DNA from: Stentor roeselii
Lineage: Eukaryota > Ciliophora > Heterotrichea > Heterotrichida > Stentoridae
DNA length: 64,000 bases
Reading direction: 5' to 3'
NCBI GenBank assembly: GCA_006503475.1
Contig: RSEH01000188.1
Location: 29,985-93,984 of the forward strand
Below, one piece after another: positions 35,376-45,048 of this stretch. The position numbers were made by a program, and so were the translations under genes. The notes below the pieces were generated by a model, which had not been told where the DNA came from, did not search any database, and saw nothing but the letters and a program-made list of their open reading frames with translations. Every line of letters starts with the position of its first letter. Position 1 is the first letter of the stretch.

Positions 35376-36140
35376 TTAAACAGGGACTACTCTAGAATTT
35401 TCTATGTCGGTTCGATTCATACCTGACTCATTTTGAGTCTTAGGGACTGCAGGTTGTTGACGGCGTTGCTGCCGACTTAGGATTAGTTCATAAGTGGTCA
35501 TTCCTTTTGATTTTAAATAGCAGTTAAATGCTAATAGTGAGGAAAGACTGATAATGATCACCACTGCTATTATTAAGTTGCTGAGATTGAGGATTATCAT
35601 CACTTTGAAATTGAAGTAGTTGAATAGATCTGGGTTTGAATGGCTCGGCACTTTGCGATCGAGGTAATAGTCGACTAGATTCTTTAAACAGAAAATTCCT
35701 AGGAAAAGGTAGAAAATCAATGCGGAGATTAAGAGTAATATAAAGTCTTTGTAGTTTGGTCTTCCAATGCAAGTGTTAAGAAATGCACAGTGATGGTCGA
35801 ATCGATAGACACATTTGTTGCAGATTTTGCAGTGCTTGCTGTGGAAGTTAACTATTGATAAGCAGTAGTTGCAAAGTTTTCCAGTATCAATTGTATATCT
35901 CGAAATATCTGATAAGTCTATTGAGGAGACCTTCTTCCAAAAAAAGGCCATCAACAGAAAACTTGAAAAAACGGCAACAATGCTTGCGATCTATTTAAAT
36001 TGTACAATCAAATCCCTCTTCAACAACGGAACAGTGGTCAGATGAAAAGAAATCATTTGAAAAGCTACTAACACCCAGCTACCGACTTGGTAAATGCTGA
36101 AAGGTCTTGAAAGTCCATTTTTTCTTATGTTTTTGTTCAT
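35376..36140 (-). CDS. DHHC palmitoyltransferase
   Basis: The spliced gene (intron 35991-36005) encodes 249 residues. The cysteine-rich domain reads CNYCLSIVNFHSKHCKICNKC followed by DHHCAFLNTCIGRPNYKDF, containing the catalytic DHHC Cys. Two hydrophobic segments precede it (the first, VGSWVLVAFQMISFHLTTV, lies in the first exon) and two follow (LLLISALIFYLFLGIF, IILNLSNLIIAVVIIISL), giving the usual four-pass topology. DHHC enzymes attach palmitate to cytosolic cysteines of membrane-associated proteins; the CDPK and the CaaX protein in this window are plausible types of substrate, but no link is shown. The ATG at 36140 is supported by splicing; the second exon alone lacks the first transmembrane segment. 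A telomere-like repeat array starts 17 bp upstream. Confidence 0.93.
35991..36005 (-). other. 15-nt intron in DHHC gene
   Basis: GTACAATTTAAATAG on the minus strand, phase 0, with in-frame TAG. Removing it joins LLKRDLI to IASIVAVFSS and supplies the missing first transmembrane helix. Confidence 0.88.
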
Positions 36141-36156
36141 TACAACCTCATACTTC

Positions 36157-36440
36157 AGGGTGTTAGGGTGTTATTTAATCCAGGGTGTTATTTTACCACC
36201 CTTAAAAGCCTTTGAATGAATGTTTTGAATATTCTAGGGTGTTATTTTACCATCCTAGGCAGGGTGTTATTTTAATTCAGGGTGTTATTTTACCACCCTG
36301 AAATGCTTCCGAATGTAATATTTCGAATATTCTAGGGTGTTATTTTACCAACCTGGGCAGGGTGTTAATTTAATTCAGGGTGTTATTTTACCACCCTGAA
36401 AAGCCTTCGAATGTAATATTTCGAATATTCTAGGGTGTTA
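36157..36440 (+). repeat. About 98-bp tandem repeat built on telomere-like AGGGTGTTA
   Basis: The 9-mer AGGGTGTTA begins at 36157, 36165, 36182, 36236, 36261, 36279, 36334, 36359, 36377 and 36432. Equivalent copies are spaced 97-98 bp apart (36182/36279/36377, 36236/36334/36432, 36261/36359), giving about 2.6 units. In three copies AGGGTG pairs with CACCCT around a 9-nt AT-rich loop (36182, 36279, 36377); others have diverged arms. Each unit also has a GAATATTC palindrome or a close variant of it. The first two 9-mers overlap to make two perfect AGGGTGTT units, which, as I recall, is a permutation of the heterotrich telomere repeat CCCTAACA. The array lies just upstream of the DHHC ATG. Confidence 0.9.
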
Positions 36441-36455
36441 GGATGTAACTATTAA

Positions 36456-36899
36456 CTACTGGAATGCCTCCGCAAAGTTATGCTTCTTAAGTATCCTCGC
36501 GTTTTCCTTTCTAGTGAAATCGATATGCCTGAGCAAGTCCTCAGTATAAACATTCGCCGACAAAGCAGGCGACGTGATAACCGTATTGAGGTCACCTTTT
36601 CTTCCAATGCTGTTCATATACTGCAGGATCTCTCGACCTCTCATAGTTTTCATCAAGGTCCGCTGAGCCGAGTAGACATTGAACTCATCTGGTTCCCCAT
36701 GACTATTTCCCGTGCAGTCCACATTGTAATCAGTCTCCGGGTAGAGCGAGGCAGGGTAGATAGTCATCCTCTTATAATAAGGGATCGGCCACTGGTTGGT
36801 GCTGACGACTTGCAACTGACTTGAATGGTTCAGGTAGTATTGATACCCGGTGTTGAAGTATCGAGTCACTGCCTTGTTCCAAGACCTTAAATTAAGCAT
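36456..36899 (-). CDS. Small protein with possible mitochondrial presequence, unknown
   Basis: The 147-residue protein is unlike families I know. It starts MLNLRSWNKAVTRYFNTGYQYY, basic and aromatic with no acidic residue in the first 20, which could be a mitochondrial targeting peptide. The rest is Tyr/Asn-rich (PIPYYKRMTIYPASLYPETDYNVDCTGNSHG), then a helical end with RKENARILKKHNF. Its high Tyr content and compact size would suit a subunit of a larger complex, but this is inference. It is divergent from the TOG gene with 84 bp between the ATGs and lies between that gene and the repeat array. Confidence 0.65.
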   Translation of the reverse strand: MLNLRSWNKAVTRYFNTGYQYYLNHSSQLQVVSTNQWPIPYYKRMTIYPASLYPETDYNVDCTGNSHGEPDEFNVYSAQRTLMKTMRGREILQYMNSIGRKGDLNTVITSPALSANVYTEDLLRHIDFTRKENARILKKHNFAEAFQ

Positions 36900-36983
36900 T
36901 TATTAAAATGAACTTCTAATATTTTTGACTAATAATCAAAACTTCAGGTTTTTTTCGGCCATTTTAACCTGGTTTAATAATTT

Positions 36984-39900
36984 ATGAGTCTTTCTAACCC
37001 TGATGAAAACAATCCTGAGGAGCTTCCTCTTAAAGAAGAGTCTTTTCCCCTCCCTGCTGAATCAGGTGATATTCCTTTACAAGCTCGAGGAACTTATTCA
37101 ATTCCAGATGAAGGACAGCCTGAAGAGCAAGAAAAAGAAGAAACAGGTCCTCTTTCCAAGCGAATCGAGTCGAAAACATGGAAAACTCGTAGCAAAGCTT
37201 ACGAAGAACTGACACTTACACTGAAGTCAAACCCGAATCACACAGATTTTCAAGAATACATCTCAGGGCTTCCGAAGTACCTGTCAGACTCGAACCCAGG
37301 GTCTCAAGAAAAAGCTTTGGACCTGTTCAAAGTTTACTTGGAACATCAACCCGAGCTTTTACTTCCCTTATCTGAGGCTCTTACAAAATCATTAATAGAA
37401 AAAGGCATGGCAAGTGCCAAAGCTTCAATAAAATCAGAGTCCCAGACCCTTCTTCTCGACTTTTTTTCAATCCACAAAGACAACTTCGAAGGACTCAACT
37501 CAGGTCTTCTCTCAATGATCAACAACAAAAACATCAAAGTGCAGGCTGCAGGACTTCAAGCATTGAATAGTCTTATGTCTTCTTTTGGAGTAAAAAAAGT
37601 AAATTTCAAGACTTTTGTCTCTGCTGTTGAAAAACACGCTGCTGCTAGCAACCCTCAAGTTCGAAGCGAAGCTTTAAACTTTTACAAGGAAAGCTTTCGC
37701 TGGGTTAGGGAACTTATCAAACCTGCAGTTGAAAAGCTGAAAAAACCACAGCAAGATGAGTTGCAGAAGGCTTTTGAGGAAATAAAAGACCTGCCAGCGC
37801 CAACGCGCTGGCTGAAAAGTGAAGAGGCTTCAGCGAAAAGTGAACCAATTGTCGGTACGAAGCGAGTCATCGATATTTATGAGATGGCTGATGCGAAAGA
37901 TGTTTTTGGGAAATATGGGGAAAAATGGTGCAATTCGGTACTTGCTATGGAAAAATGGACTGAAAAAAAAGCTGCGTTGGAAGAGATTAATAAAGAGTTG
38001 GATTACCCGAAACTCGCTGAAAAAAGTGCTGGGGAACTGGTGACTCTGGCGAAGAGATTGATCATTGATAGTAATGTGCAGGTCATGCTCCAGTCAATGA
38101 AACTCGTTGGGCTTCTAGCAAAAGGCCAGCGTAAGTACTTCGACCACTACGCAAAGCAATTCCTTCCAACTCTTCTCCAGAAGTTCAAAGACAAAAAAAC
38201 GCAAGTGATCCAAGAAACCCACACAACCCTCGACAACCTTCTATTCAGCCTGACCTTCGAGCAATGTCTTGAAGACTTAAAAGAAGCCTTAGAGGACAAG
38301 ACCCCAGCAGTAAAAACAAACACATCAGCCTTAATAGAAAGACTGGCTGATAACTCACCTCCATCTGAACTTCGCATTGTTTCCAAGCCACTAGTCTTGA
38401 TTTTAAAGAAAAACTCAGATGACCCTACTCCAGAAGTGCGAAACACTTCATTAAAACTTCTTTCTTTTCTCACACAAAAAGCACCTGATATTTTCAACCC
38501 TCTTCTTAAAGACCTACCTGCAGCAAAGCTCAAGAAAATCGAGGAACTCATTCAAAAGCCTTCAAATCTCGAAGAATTCAAAGCCGAAGAAGCCAAACCA
38601 TTAAAACCAGAAAACCCTTCAAAGCCAAAGCCTTTAAAGCCTGAAGACAAAAAATCTAAAACTACAGAAAAAGTCTCTAAAGAACCAGTCAAAGACCCTA
38701 TAGCAAAATCCGAAAAAAGCTTAGAAGATGATACAAACAACGCGATTTCCGCAGAAGAAGCTGAAAACATCGTCACTTCCTTTCTCCCGGTAGAGATTCT
38801 AACCCATCTAAAAGACTCATCCTGGAAAGAAAAACAATCAGGTCTTCAAAAGTTATCAGACTGGCTAAGCATAAACAAAGAAACCGTGATCATCCAAAAC
38901 GAGGCGATTCTACGTTTTGTCCGATCAACAGTAAAAGACTGGAAAGAAAACAACTTCAACGTGGTGAAGGCCGCAATTGAAATCTTTACAACAATCAGCG
39001 AAAATTACAGCATTTCGAAACGTGCAGCGGCTTCTGTGTTAAACTCTTCAGCTATTGAAAAACTTGCAGATACTAAATTAATTGAAGTCTACTCAACCTG
39101 CGTTTTTTCCCTTTGCAGTCAAGTGACTCCTAAGTTCGTCGTTTCCTTGCTGATTAAAAACACTTCAGAAGGGAACAAGCCGAAAGTAGTGTCTGAAGCA
39201 ATGAACCTCGTCTTTAGAATCATTCAGGACTACGGCCCCAGTGAGGTTAACTTGAAAGAAGCGGTGGACTACTCGAGTGCTGGCATGTCTCAAGCGAACC
39301 CTGCAATAAAGAAGGCCAGTCAGTCGATGTTGGTTTTGATTTTCAGCTTTTTAGGAGAAAAACTTATTCCTTTACTTTCAAATATCAAAGAGTCAACTAT
39401 GAAGGTCTTGCAGGAAGAATTCGCGAAGACGGCTCCAAGTACTGTTGTTTCTTTCAAGTCGTATAAAGGACAAGTGCAGGGAAAACCTTTGGATGTTAAA
39501 AAGCTTCTTGATGCCGACATGCCCAGGGCAAGTATTGAAAAACAAGCCCCTGGACTTGTTAAGAAAATGAATGACTCTAATTGGAAAGTCAGAAAAGATG
39601 CACTTGATGAGTTCGAAGCTTTAATCATTGCAAGTAAAATGAGAATTCAAATAAATGGACTTGAAGCACTCACTAAAGCCCTTGCTGCAAGAATCGTTGA
39701 TGCAAATAAAAGTATTGCAAGACAGGCATTGATACTTAGTGGAAAATTTGCTGAAGCACTTGGAAGTGAATGCAAGATTGTCACTCGGCAGGTTCTTCCT
39801 AATGTCATTCTTTCTCTTGGAGATAAACAGAACTTGCTAAGGGCTGATGCGGTTTTTGCTTTGAATAAGTGGGCGGAAGAAGCTGGATGTGATGTCGTCT

Positions 39901-42776
39901 TTTCTTTCTTGCCTGTTCCACTTATGGTTGAAAATCCGGAGATGAGAAATGAAATTCTTTCTTGGATGTTGGAAAGGAAGGAAAAAATCAAGGAGATTGA
40001 AGTTAGGAATTTTGTTCAACCTACTTTGGCTTGTTTGCAGGATAAGTCTGCAGCTATTCGAGGGAAATCCGAGCTTTTATTCTCAGAACTCGTAGAAATC
40101 GTGAAATTCGAGTCATTCCAGCCCTATCTCAAAGACATAAAACCGGCCATAATGAATTCCTTAAACCCTATCTTCGACAAGTACCGTCCAAAGCACTCAT
40201 GCCCATCAGTCCCTGAGAGTCCAAACCTAAAACCATCTTCAAAGCTGTCAAAATCTCCAAGTCAAGTAATAAAGTCTTCATCACTTTCAAAGCCCTCAGA
40301 AGGTCATCTCTCATCTCGTTCCTCAAAAGAAATTCCAGATTCTCACCACTTAACTCGAAGCAGCGACTTAACAATGAGTAAAACTTTAAAACCCTCTTCA
40401 AAACAACCACCCTTCGAGTTATCAATAACCCCAAGCGGAAACAAAGCTCGTCGTTTAGAACAAGAGTCAAAATCGCGATGGTTGGTTGACGAGTTACGAA
40501 AAGACTACATCGAGAAGCTTAAAGAACAGATGCGAAGCTGTTTCTCTGAAGAAGTCTTCAATCTTCTCTTCCACCTTGACTTCAAAAAGCAAGTCATGGG
40601 CGTCGGGCACCTTGTAGAGCTGATATCTTCGAACTTGCCAGAAATTCTTGAAATTCTTGACATTTTACTTAAGTGGGTCTGGATTCGGATGCAAGAAGCC
40701 AACAACACCCAGTTAATCAAGTCGATCCTTGAAATGACTGACTTATTGCTTATCTCTCTTATCACCCGCGGGTACACCTTGCATGAAGTAGAAGCTTCTC
40801 TCTTTTTACCTATTTTTTGCGATAAAAGTGGCCAAAACAACGCTCAGTTCAAACAGATGATCCGAGGAATTCTTCACAAAACAAGTAAAATTTTCCCTCC
40901 TCATCGAGTTTTCGCTTTTGTTTTAAATGGAGCTAGTTCAAAAAACACGAAAAGTAAAGTAGAGTGTTTAGAAGAACTCAGTGATCTTATTGTTGAATAT
41001 GGAATTGAAGTCTGCTCTGCGAAAGATGTGAAATGTTTAGCGAAATATGCTGGAAGCTCTGATAATCAAGTGAGAAACGCTGCGGTTCATACTGTTGGAG
41101 AAGTTTTTCGATGTGTCGGCGACAGGGTCTGGCAGATGATCGGCGAAGTCCCTGATAAGGTCAGGACAGTCCTCGACCAGCGCTTCAAAGCTTTGAACTC
41201 GAGCAGGTCTCAATCAAGACTGACAACAGGTTCAAAAATTCCTAGTTCAAAAGGACAGAGCTTGATGAACAGCTTCGAGAATTCAAGGTCAAGTACTCCT
41301 TTAGTCTCTAAAGAAGATATTGAGGCAAAAGCTGAAAATAAACCTGAAATTTCTAAACTTGAAAGACTCGCTTCTCGACCCCCTCCCCGGCCTGCCGGGG
41401 AGTTTAAAAAAGCAAGCTCGCCTACTCCGGAGACTCAGGTATTGATTGAAGTTTCAAGATTGGCAAGGTCTAGCACAAGAACTATTATTGATATTGCAGA
41501 AGTGACGAAAGTTCCTTTTGATATCAATGAGGCTAGTGAAACTCTACTTTATGACCCTCGTGCTCATCATGAAATTTTTATTGATGAGATTAAAGATGGG
41601 CAGAGTGAACTTGATAGGCTTATTGAAACTCTTAGGAATGGAGATATGAGCTCTAGGGTTGATGCTTTGGTCGCTATTAATGATATCATTTTAATCAGTT
41701 TGGATAAGTTTAAAGAGGAACTTATTCGGAAAGCGAATTGTTTGGCTGATGCTTTGACTAGAGTTATTTTTATCACTTTTGAGAAACCTTCTAAAGAGAT
41801 ACCTTTGAGGTTTGCTAAGTATTTCTTGACTGTTGTCAATAAAGTTTGCTGTACTAAACTTATTGTTAAAGAATTTAATGAAAACTCACTTTTTGGACTT
41901 GTTGAACAGGTTCTCACCCGGCTTCTTATTGATGATCTGGAGAAACTTGGAGTAAATGGAGAAGGTGAAGCACTTTTAAAGAACTTAAACGCAACAATGC
42001 TAAGAATCTTAGAACATTGCAAACCAACTCTCATCTTCGTAGTCCTAATCCGTCTAATGTCAAAGTACAAATCCCAATCATCTCTCTCAAAGATGCCAAG
42101 TCTAATCATCCGTTGTTTATTAAAACTTCACAAAATCCTTCCAAGTCTGATCAGACATTTAGAAGTTTCCAAAATTCTCCTCGCAATGCACGAGTACCTT
42201 TTAAATTCCACAATATCATCAGATGACGTTGGTCTTCGAACAATGAAAACAATTTTAACAGAACTAGTGAAACTTGTAGGAACTGACATCTGGGTCTACT
42301 ACGAAGAAATAAAAAAGCACTCATTGCCCGACACTCAAATAGAAAAATGGATTCAAGAACTGTTAAAAGTCCCGAGTTATTCAGCCACTTCCAACCTTTC
42401 TCCAAGAACTCAGTCTTCACCAGTCGGTGAGATTTTTTTAGTTCTGAAAATTGACTACTCGAAAGGAATTGCTTCTTTAAAGGACTACCTTCAAAAGCAC
42501 CCTGAAACTGACTACTCGGGGTACTTGGCAGGTCTTAACACAGATCTCGCGGCAAGGGTTCGACTTGATTTAGATGAGAGTCAAAACTCGAACTTTCCTG
42601 AAACAGTTCAAAGCGGGCCGAATCTTCATGATTTCAAGAAAAGACTGGCGATAATGAAAGAAAGGTTTGGGATACAAAATAATCAGAGACCTTCTGAAGT
42701 GCAAACTTTTGAGTCACTTAAAAATAAAGCGAAAGATTTACTTGTGAGACAAAATAGCAGAGACTCAATGAAATAA
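36984..42776 (+). CDS. XMAP215/Dis1/CKAP5-family TOG-domain microtubule polymerase
   Basis: The 1930-residue protein is built of HEAT-type TOG domains: TOG1 (about 55-280, KRIESKTWKTRSKAYEELTLTL), TOG2 (about 310-530, WTEKKAALEEINKELDYPKL), TOG3 (about 610-830, DSSWKEKQSGLQKLSDWL), TOG4 (about 860-1090, MNDSNWKVRKDALDEFEALI) and TOG5 (about 1190-1400). A Ser/Pro/Lys-rich linker (about 1085-1160) and a C-terminal helical domain (about 1530-1870) follow. The Trp at the start of TOG loops, which contacts tubulin, is present in TOG1-4. Five TOG domains match animal XMAP215/ch-TOG and plant MOR1. The family adds tubulin to microtubule plus ends. Internal patches at about 40.06-40.50 and 41.94-42.40 kb are C-rich, while the rest is G/T-rich. 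Confidence 0.96.
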   Translation: MSLSNPDENNPEELPLKEESFPLPAESGDIPLQARGTYSIPDEGQPEEQEKEETGPLSKRIESKTWKTRSKAYEELTLTLKSNPNHTDFQEYISGLPKYLSDSNPGSQEKALDLFKVYLEHQPELLLPLSEALTKSLIEKGMASAKASIKSESQTLLLDFFSIHKDNFEGLNSGLLSMINNKNIKVQAAGLQALNSLMSSFGVKKVNFKTFVSAVEKHAAASNPQVRSEALNFYKESFRWVRELIKPAVEKLKKPQQDELQKAFEEIKDLPAPTRWLKSEEASAKSEPIVGTKRVIDIYEMADAKDVFGKYGEKWCNSVLAMEKWTEKKAALEEINKELDYPKLAEKSAGELVTLAKRLIIDSNVQVMLQSMKLVGLLAKGQRKYFDHYAKQFLPTLLQKFKDKKTQVIQETHTTLDNLLFSLTFEQCLEDLKEALEDKTPAVKTNTSALIERLADNSPPSELRIVSKPLVLILKKNSDDPTPEVRNTSLKLLSFLTQKAPDIFNPLLKDLPAAKLKKIEELIQKPSNLEEFKAEEAKPLKPENPSKPKPLKPEDKKSKTTEKVSKEPVKDPIAKSEKSLEDDTNNAISAEEAENIVTSFLPVEILTHLKDSSWKEKQSGLQKLSDWLSINKETVIIQNEAILRFVRSTVKDWKENNFNVVKAAIEIFTTISENYSISKRAAASVLNSSAIEKLADTKLIEVYSTCVFSLCSQVTPKFVVSLLIKNTSEGNKPKVVSEAMNLVFRIIQDYGPSEVNLKEAVDYSSAGMSQANPAIKKASQSMLVLIFSFLGEKLIPLLSNIKESTMKVLQEEFAKTAPSTVVSFKSYKGQVQGKPLDVKKLLDADMPRASIEKQAPGLVKKMNDSNWKVRKDALDEFEALIIASKMRIQINGLEALTKALAARIVDANKSIARQALILSGKFAEALGSECKIVTRQVLPNVILSLGDKQNLLRADAVFALNKWAEEAGCDVVFSFLPVPLMVENPEMRNEILSWMLERKEKIKEIEVRNFVQPTLACLQDKSAAIRGKSELLFSELVEIVKFESFQPYLKDIKPAIMNSLNPIFDKYRPKHSCPSVPESPNLKPSSKLSKSPSQVIKSSSLSKPSEGHLSSRSSKEIPDSHHLTRSSDLTMSKTLKPSSKQPPFELSITPSGNKARRLEQESKSRWLVDELRKDYIEKLKEQMRSCFSEEVFNLLFHLDFKKQVMGVGHLVELISSNLPEILEILDILLKWVWIRMQEANNTQLIKSILEMTDLLLISLITRGYTLHEVEASLFLPIFCDKSGQNNAQFKQMIRGILHKTSKIFPPHRVFAFVLNGASSKNTKSKVECLEELSDLIVEYGIEVCSAKDVKCLAKYAGSSDNQVRNAAVHTVGEVFRCVGDRVWQMIGEVPDKVRTVLDQRFKALNSSRSQSRLTTGSKIPSSKGQSLMNSFENSRSSTPLVSKEDIEAKAENKPEISKLERLASRPPPRPAGEFKKASSPTPETQVLIEVSRLARSSTRTIIDIAEVTKVPFDINEASETLLYDPRAHHEIFIDEIKDGQSELDRLIETLRNGDMSSRVDALVAINDIILISLDKFKEELIRKANCLADALTRVIFITFEKPSKEIPLRFAKYFLTVVNKVCCTKLIVKEFNENSLFGLVEQVLTRLLIDDLEKLGVNGEGEALLKNLNATMLRILEHCKPTLIFVVLIRLMSKYKSQSSLSKMPSLIIRCLLKLHKILPSLIRHLEVSKILLAMHEYLLNSTISSDDVGLRTMKTILTELVKLVGTDIWVYYEEIKKHSLPDTQIEKWIQELLKVPSYSATSNLSPRTQSSPVGEIFLVLKIDYSKGIASLKDYLQKHPETDYSGYLAGLNTDLAARVRLDLDESQNSNFPETVQSGPNLHDFKKRLAIMKERFGIQNNQRPSEVQTFESLKNKAKDLLVRQNSRDSMK

Positions 42777-42807
42777 TTAGAAGAATTTAGTGATTTGAAA
42801 GTAAGAA

Positions 42808-43863
42808 TTAGTTACTGTTAATTATTCTAAAGATTTCTTTGAACTTTCCTATCATCTTCAAACCGTCTAAAATGTCTTCATTGCTCAAAAGGTCTAAAAC
42901 TCGGGCAAGGTCCGCTTCGGTTTGCATTTCTTTGTCAAATTTCAAAGTCTGGTTGGAAAAGTCGTTTAAATTTGAAATCTCTTCACTTAAACTCACCTCA
43001 GAAACCAACTCACTACTACTTGATAAAAGAAAAACGTTACTTTCAGGAGTTAACAGATCCATTGTGCTTTTTTTTGGAGCAAGTAATTCAAAGTACCCCT
43101 TGCTTTGAGTTTCAGGAGTTTTTAATGAATCTGGTGTTTTCAGCGAGTCTTCCGGGGGACTTGAGTATTTTAAAGTCACTTCTGGAGATGTGAAATCATT
43201 ACTTTCATCTCTTGACTCTTCTGCCTTGATCGGCGTGATTTCACCCATGATCGAATCTTCATTTTTCGATGAAGAATCTTTAAAAGTACTACAAGTATCA
43301 GCTGAAATTAAAGTTTTATTCACATTTTGTCCGAAAAGTGAAATTTTTTCACAAAATTCTTCAATTTTAACTTTTTTTCTTTTTTTCGTCGAGAGGACAG
43401 GAGTGAATTTTTTTAGTTTCCAGTTATCAGGCCAGATCTGTTTACAAGGAGAAAAACTGCTGAGGTTCAATGTTTTCTTGCTTTCTGGCTTAATTAGTTG
43501 TGGAGAGAAGTGATTGAAGGAGTAGTTCAGATGCTTTTCATCGTTTGTCGGACGTCTCAGTCTTGAAGAGGCTGGTCTTGAGCGAGGACTGGAGTTCAGG
43601 GCTTTGTTTGACGGGAATAAAAGCGGCTCGCTTGTTGTTTGAGGCGGAGGGCGACTGTTTTCTTTCTCTGATCCCGCTAATCGTCTTTTGCTTGGACTTG
43701 GGTAATAAACACCCGCGTCTTGAACTGCTTTTGACACTCGAGGAGGACTGCATGGAGGCTTTCGACTGGACTTTTGATGAGGCTTGGTTGGAAGGAGGTT
43801 TGAGTCGCAGGGTTGAAGGTTTAAAGTGAAAAATGGACTTGATTGTAGAGGGATTTCTTCCAT
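42808..43863 (-). CDS. Ser/Pro-rich disordered protein with KEN-box-like motif
   Basis: The 351-residue product has no recognised domain. It is rich in Ser, Pro and Lys, with many S/TP sites (PPCSPPRV, YPSPSKRR, SLKTPDSLKTPETQ, DLLTPES), a cyclin-docking-like RRL and a KEN-box-like segment in KRRLAGSEKENSRP. In other eukaryotes such motifs mark CDK substrates degraded by APC/C. A basic patch STKKRKKVKIEEF could be a nuclear signal, and a short helix at the C terminus (LARVLDLLSNEDILDGLKMIGKFKEIF) may bind a partner. The gene is convergent with the TOG gene, 31 bp apart. Cell-cycle regulation is inferred from short motifs and needs orthologues to be credible. Confidence 0.7.
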   Translation of the reverse strand: MEEIPLQSSPFFTLNLQPCDSNLLPTKPHQKSSRKPPCSPPRVSKAVQDAGVYYPSPSKRRLAGSEKENSRPPPQTTSEPLLFPSNKALNSSPRSRPASSRLRRPTNDEKHLNYSFNHFSPQLIKPESKKTLNLSSFSPCKQIWPDNWKLKKFTPVLSTKKRKKVKIEEFCEKISLFGQNVNKTLISADTCSTFKDSSSKNEDSIMGEITPIKAEESRDESNDFTSPEVTLKYSSPPEDSLKTPDSLKTPETQSKGYFELLAPKKSTMDLLTPESNVFLLSSSSELVSEVSLSEEISNLNDFSNQTLKFDKEMQTEADLARVLDLLSNEDILDGLKMIGKFKEIFRIINSN

Positions 43864-45048
43864 TTGAATTATTAAATATCGATACTTGTTTAAATTTTAC
43901 TTTCCGCCTTGGATGGGTGAGGTGTGGAAGGGATATTTGGAGGGGTTTGGGATTTAGAGGTTTTGGGAGTGAAAGGTTTTATTTATTTACTTTTGATTTA
44001 GAGTTTGAATTTCGATGTGCAGATATGATAAAAGTCAAGATTCTGGTAATCAAAACTACTAATCTTCGAGGATGATAAATACTAAGCCATTTAGAATATT
44101 TTAAATAAAGCATAAATTATAATTATATTACTTTATTCAGATCACTAGTTTGAATTGATAAATTTAAATTATTACTAAGTTTTTCATATATTAGACTAAA
44201 TCAATGATACAAACAGTGTTCACATAAATATAATTGCTACACCTAAACAACTTGAAATAAGTCTAAATAGAGTTTGATGGTTGAACTCATTTCCCTGTAT
44301 CCTTCTTGATTACAGATTAGAAAGTAACTTTAATGTACTTTTTATTATTTTCAATGGCTTGAATAAAGATTCAATGCCTCATATCTCTAAGTTGATTCGC
44401 GAATTTATTACAAATATTTGAATAATTCTCTTATAGAATGTATGGAATACAGCTTATTCTGTTTATTCAAAGTTATCTGCATCATTCTGATGATTTTTTT
44501 AACTTCTTCTGATAGACCACATATTTTGCCTAATCATATAATTAAAAGTAATCCAAATGAAAGATTTTAAAGGATCAACATCCAATAATTTATATATAAA
44601 AATAAAATATTCGATTCAGTTAATATTCGATTTAAAAGTTAAACAATCCATAAAGTTTAATGTTGTAAAGTAATCAGTGATTAGATAATATTTTAGGTCT
44701 ATGAATAATACCTTAAAAATCAGTGAAAGCTTATAATATTTTCCAATACATCCTCTATAGAATTTCTACACACCATCTCTATCATGCAGATATAAAATCC
44801 TTCTCTTAAATAAGTTAATAAAAATATAAGTATTTGATACTCACAACTAATAAAACTTTGATATTAAAACTGAGGATTTAATTCTAGAAAATCTTTCATT
44901 CAAATCATAATTTCAAGATATTTAAAATATCTTTGTAATATTGCAATTCTATTTGATATTAAATGATTCCTGTATGATTTAAAAACAAGTTACTATAATC
45001 TTAAATATCACATAATAAATGAAATCAACTTTTAACATAATCTTTAGG
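43864..45048. other. AT-rich intergenic region
   Basis: About 1.2 kb upstream of the Ser/Pro-rich gene. The plus strand at about 43910-43985 is G-rich and C-poor, like other minus-gene 5' flanks. It contains the decayed family copy described separately (around 44205-44400). The remainder is AT-rich without open frames or RNA genes that I can see. Confidence 0.55.
44205..44400 (-). pseudogene. Relic of the 45.0/46.1-kb zinc-cluster family
   Basis: On the minus strand this stretch is nearly collinear with about 45565-45762 of the neighbouring gene. Shared plus-strand words include ATTGCTAC...TTGAAATAA, TCCTTC..GAT..CAGATTA and ATGGC..AATAAAGATT.CATGCCT/GGCT..ATCTCT..AAGTTG. Translated, it reads roughly QLRDMRH*IFIQAIENNKK, corresponding to QLQEISHEIFIYAIESSKK, with stop codons. 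The similarity fades at both ends. It is best read as a third, decayed tandem copy. Confidence 0.7.

Noticed and set aside
36157-36440. CRISPR-like array in the repeat region
   Set aside because: The unit is about 98 bp with diverged copies and internal symmetry, not short direct repeats with unique spacers; the genome is eukaryotic.
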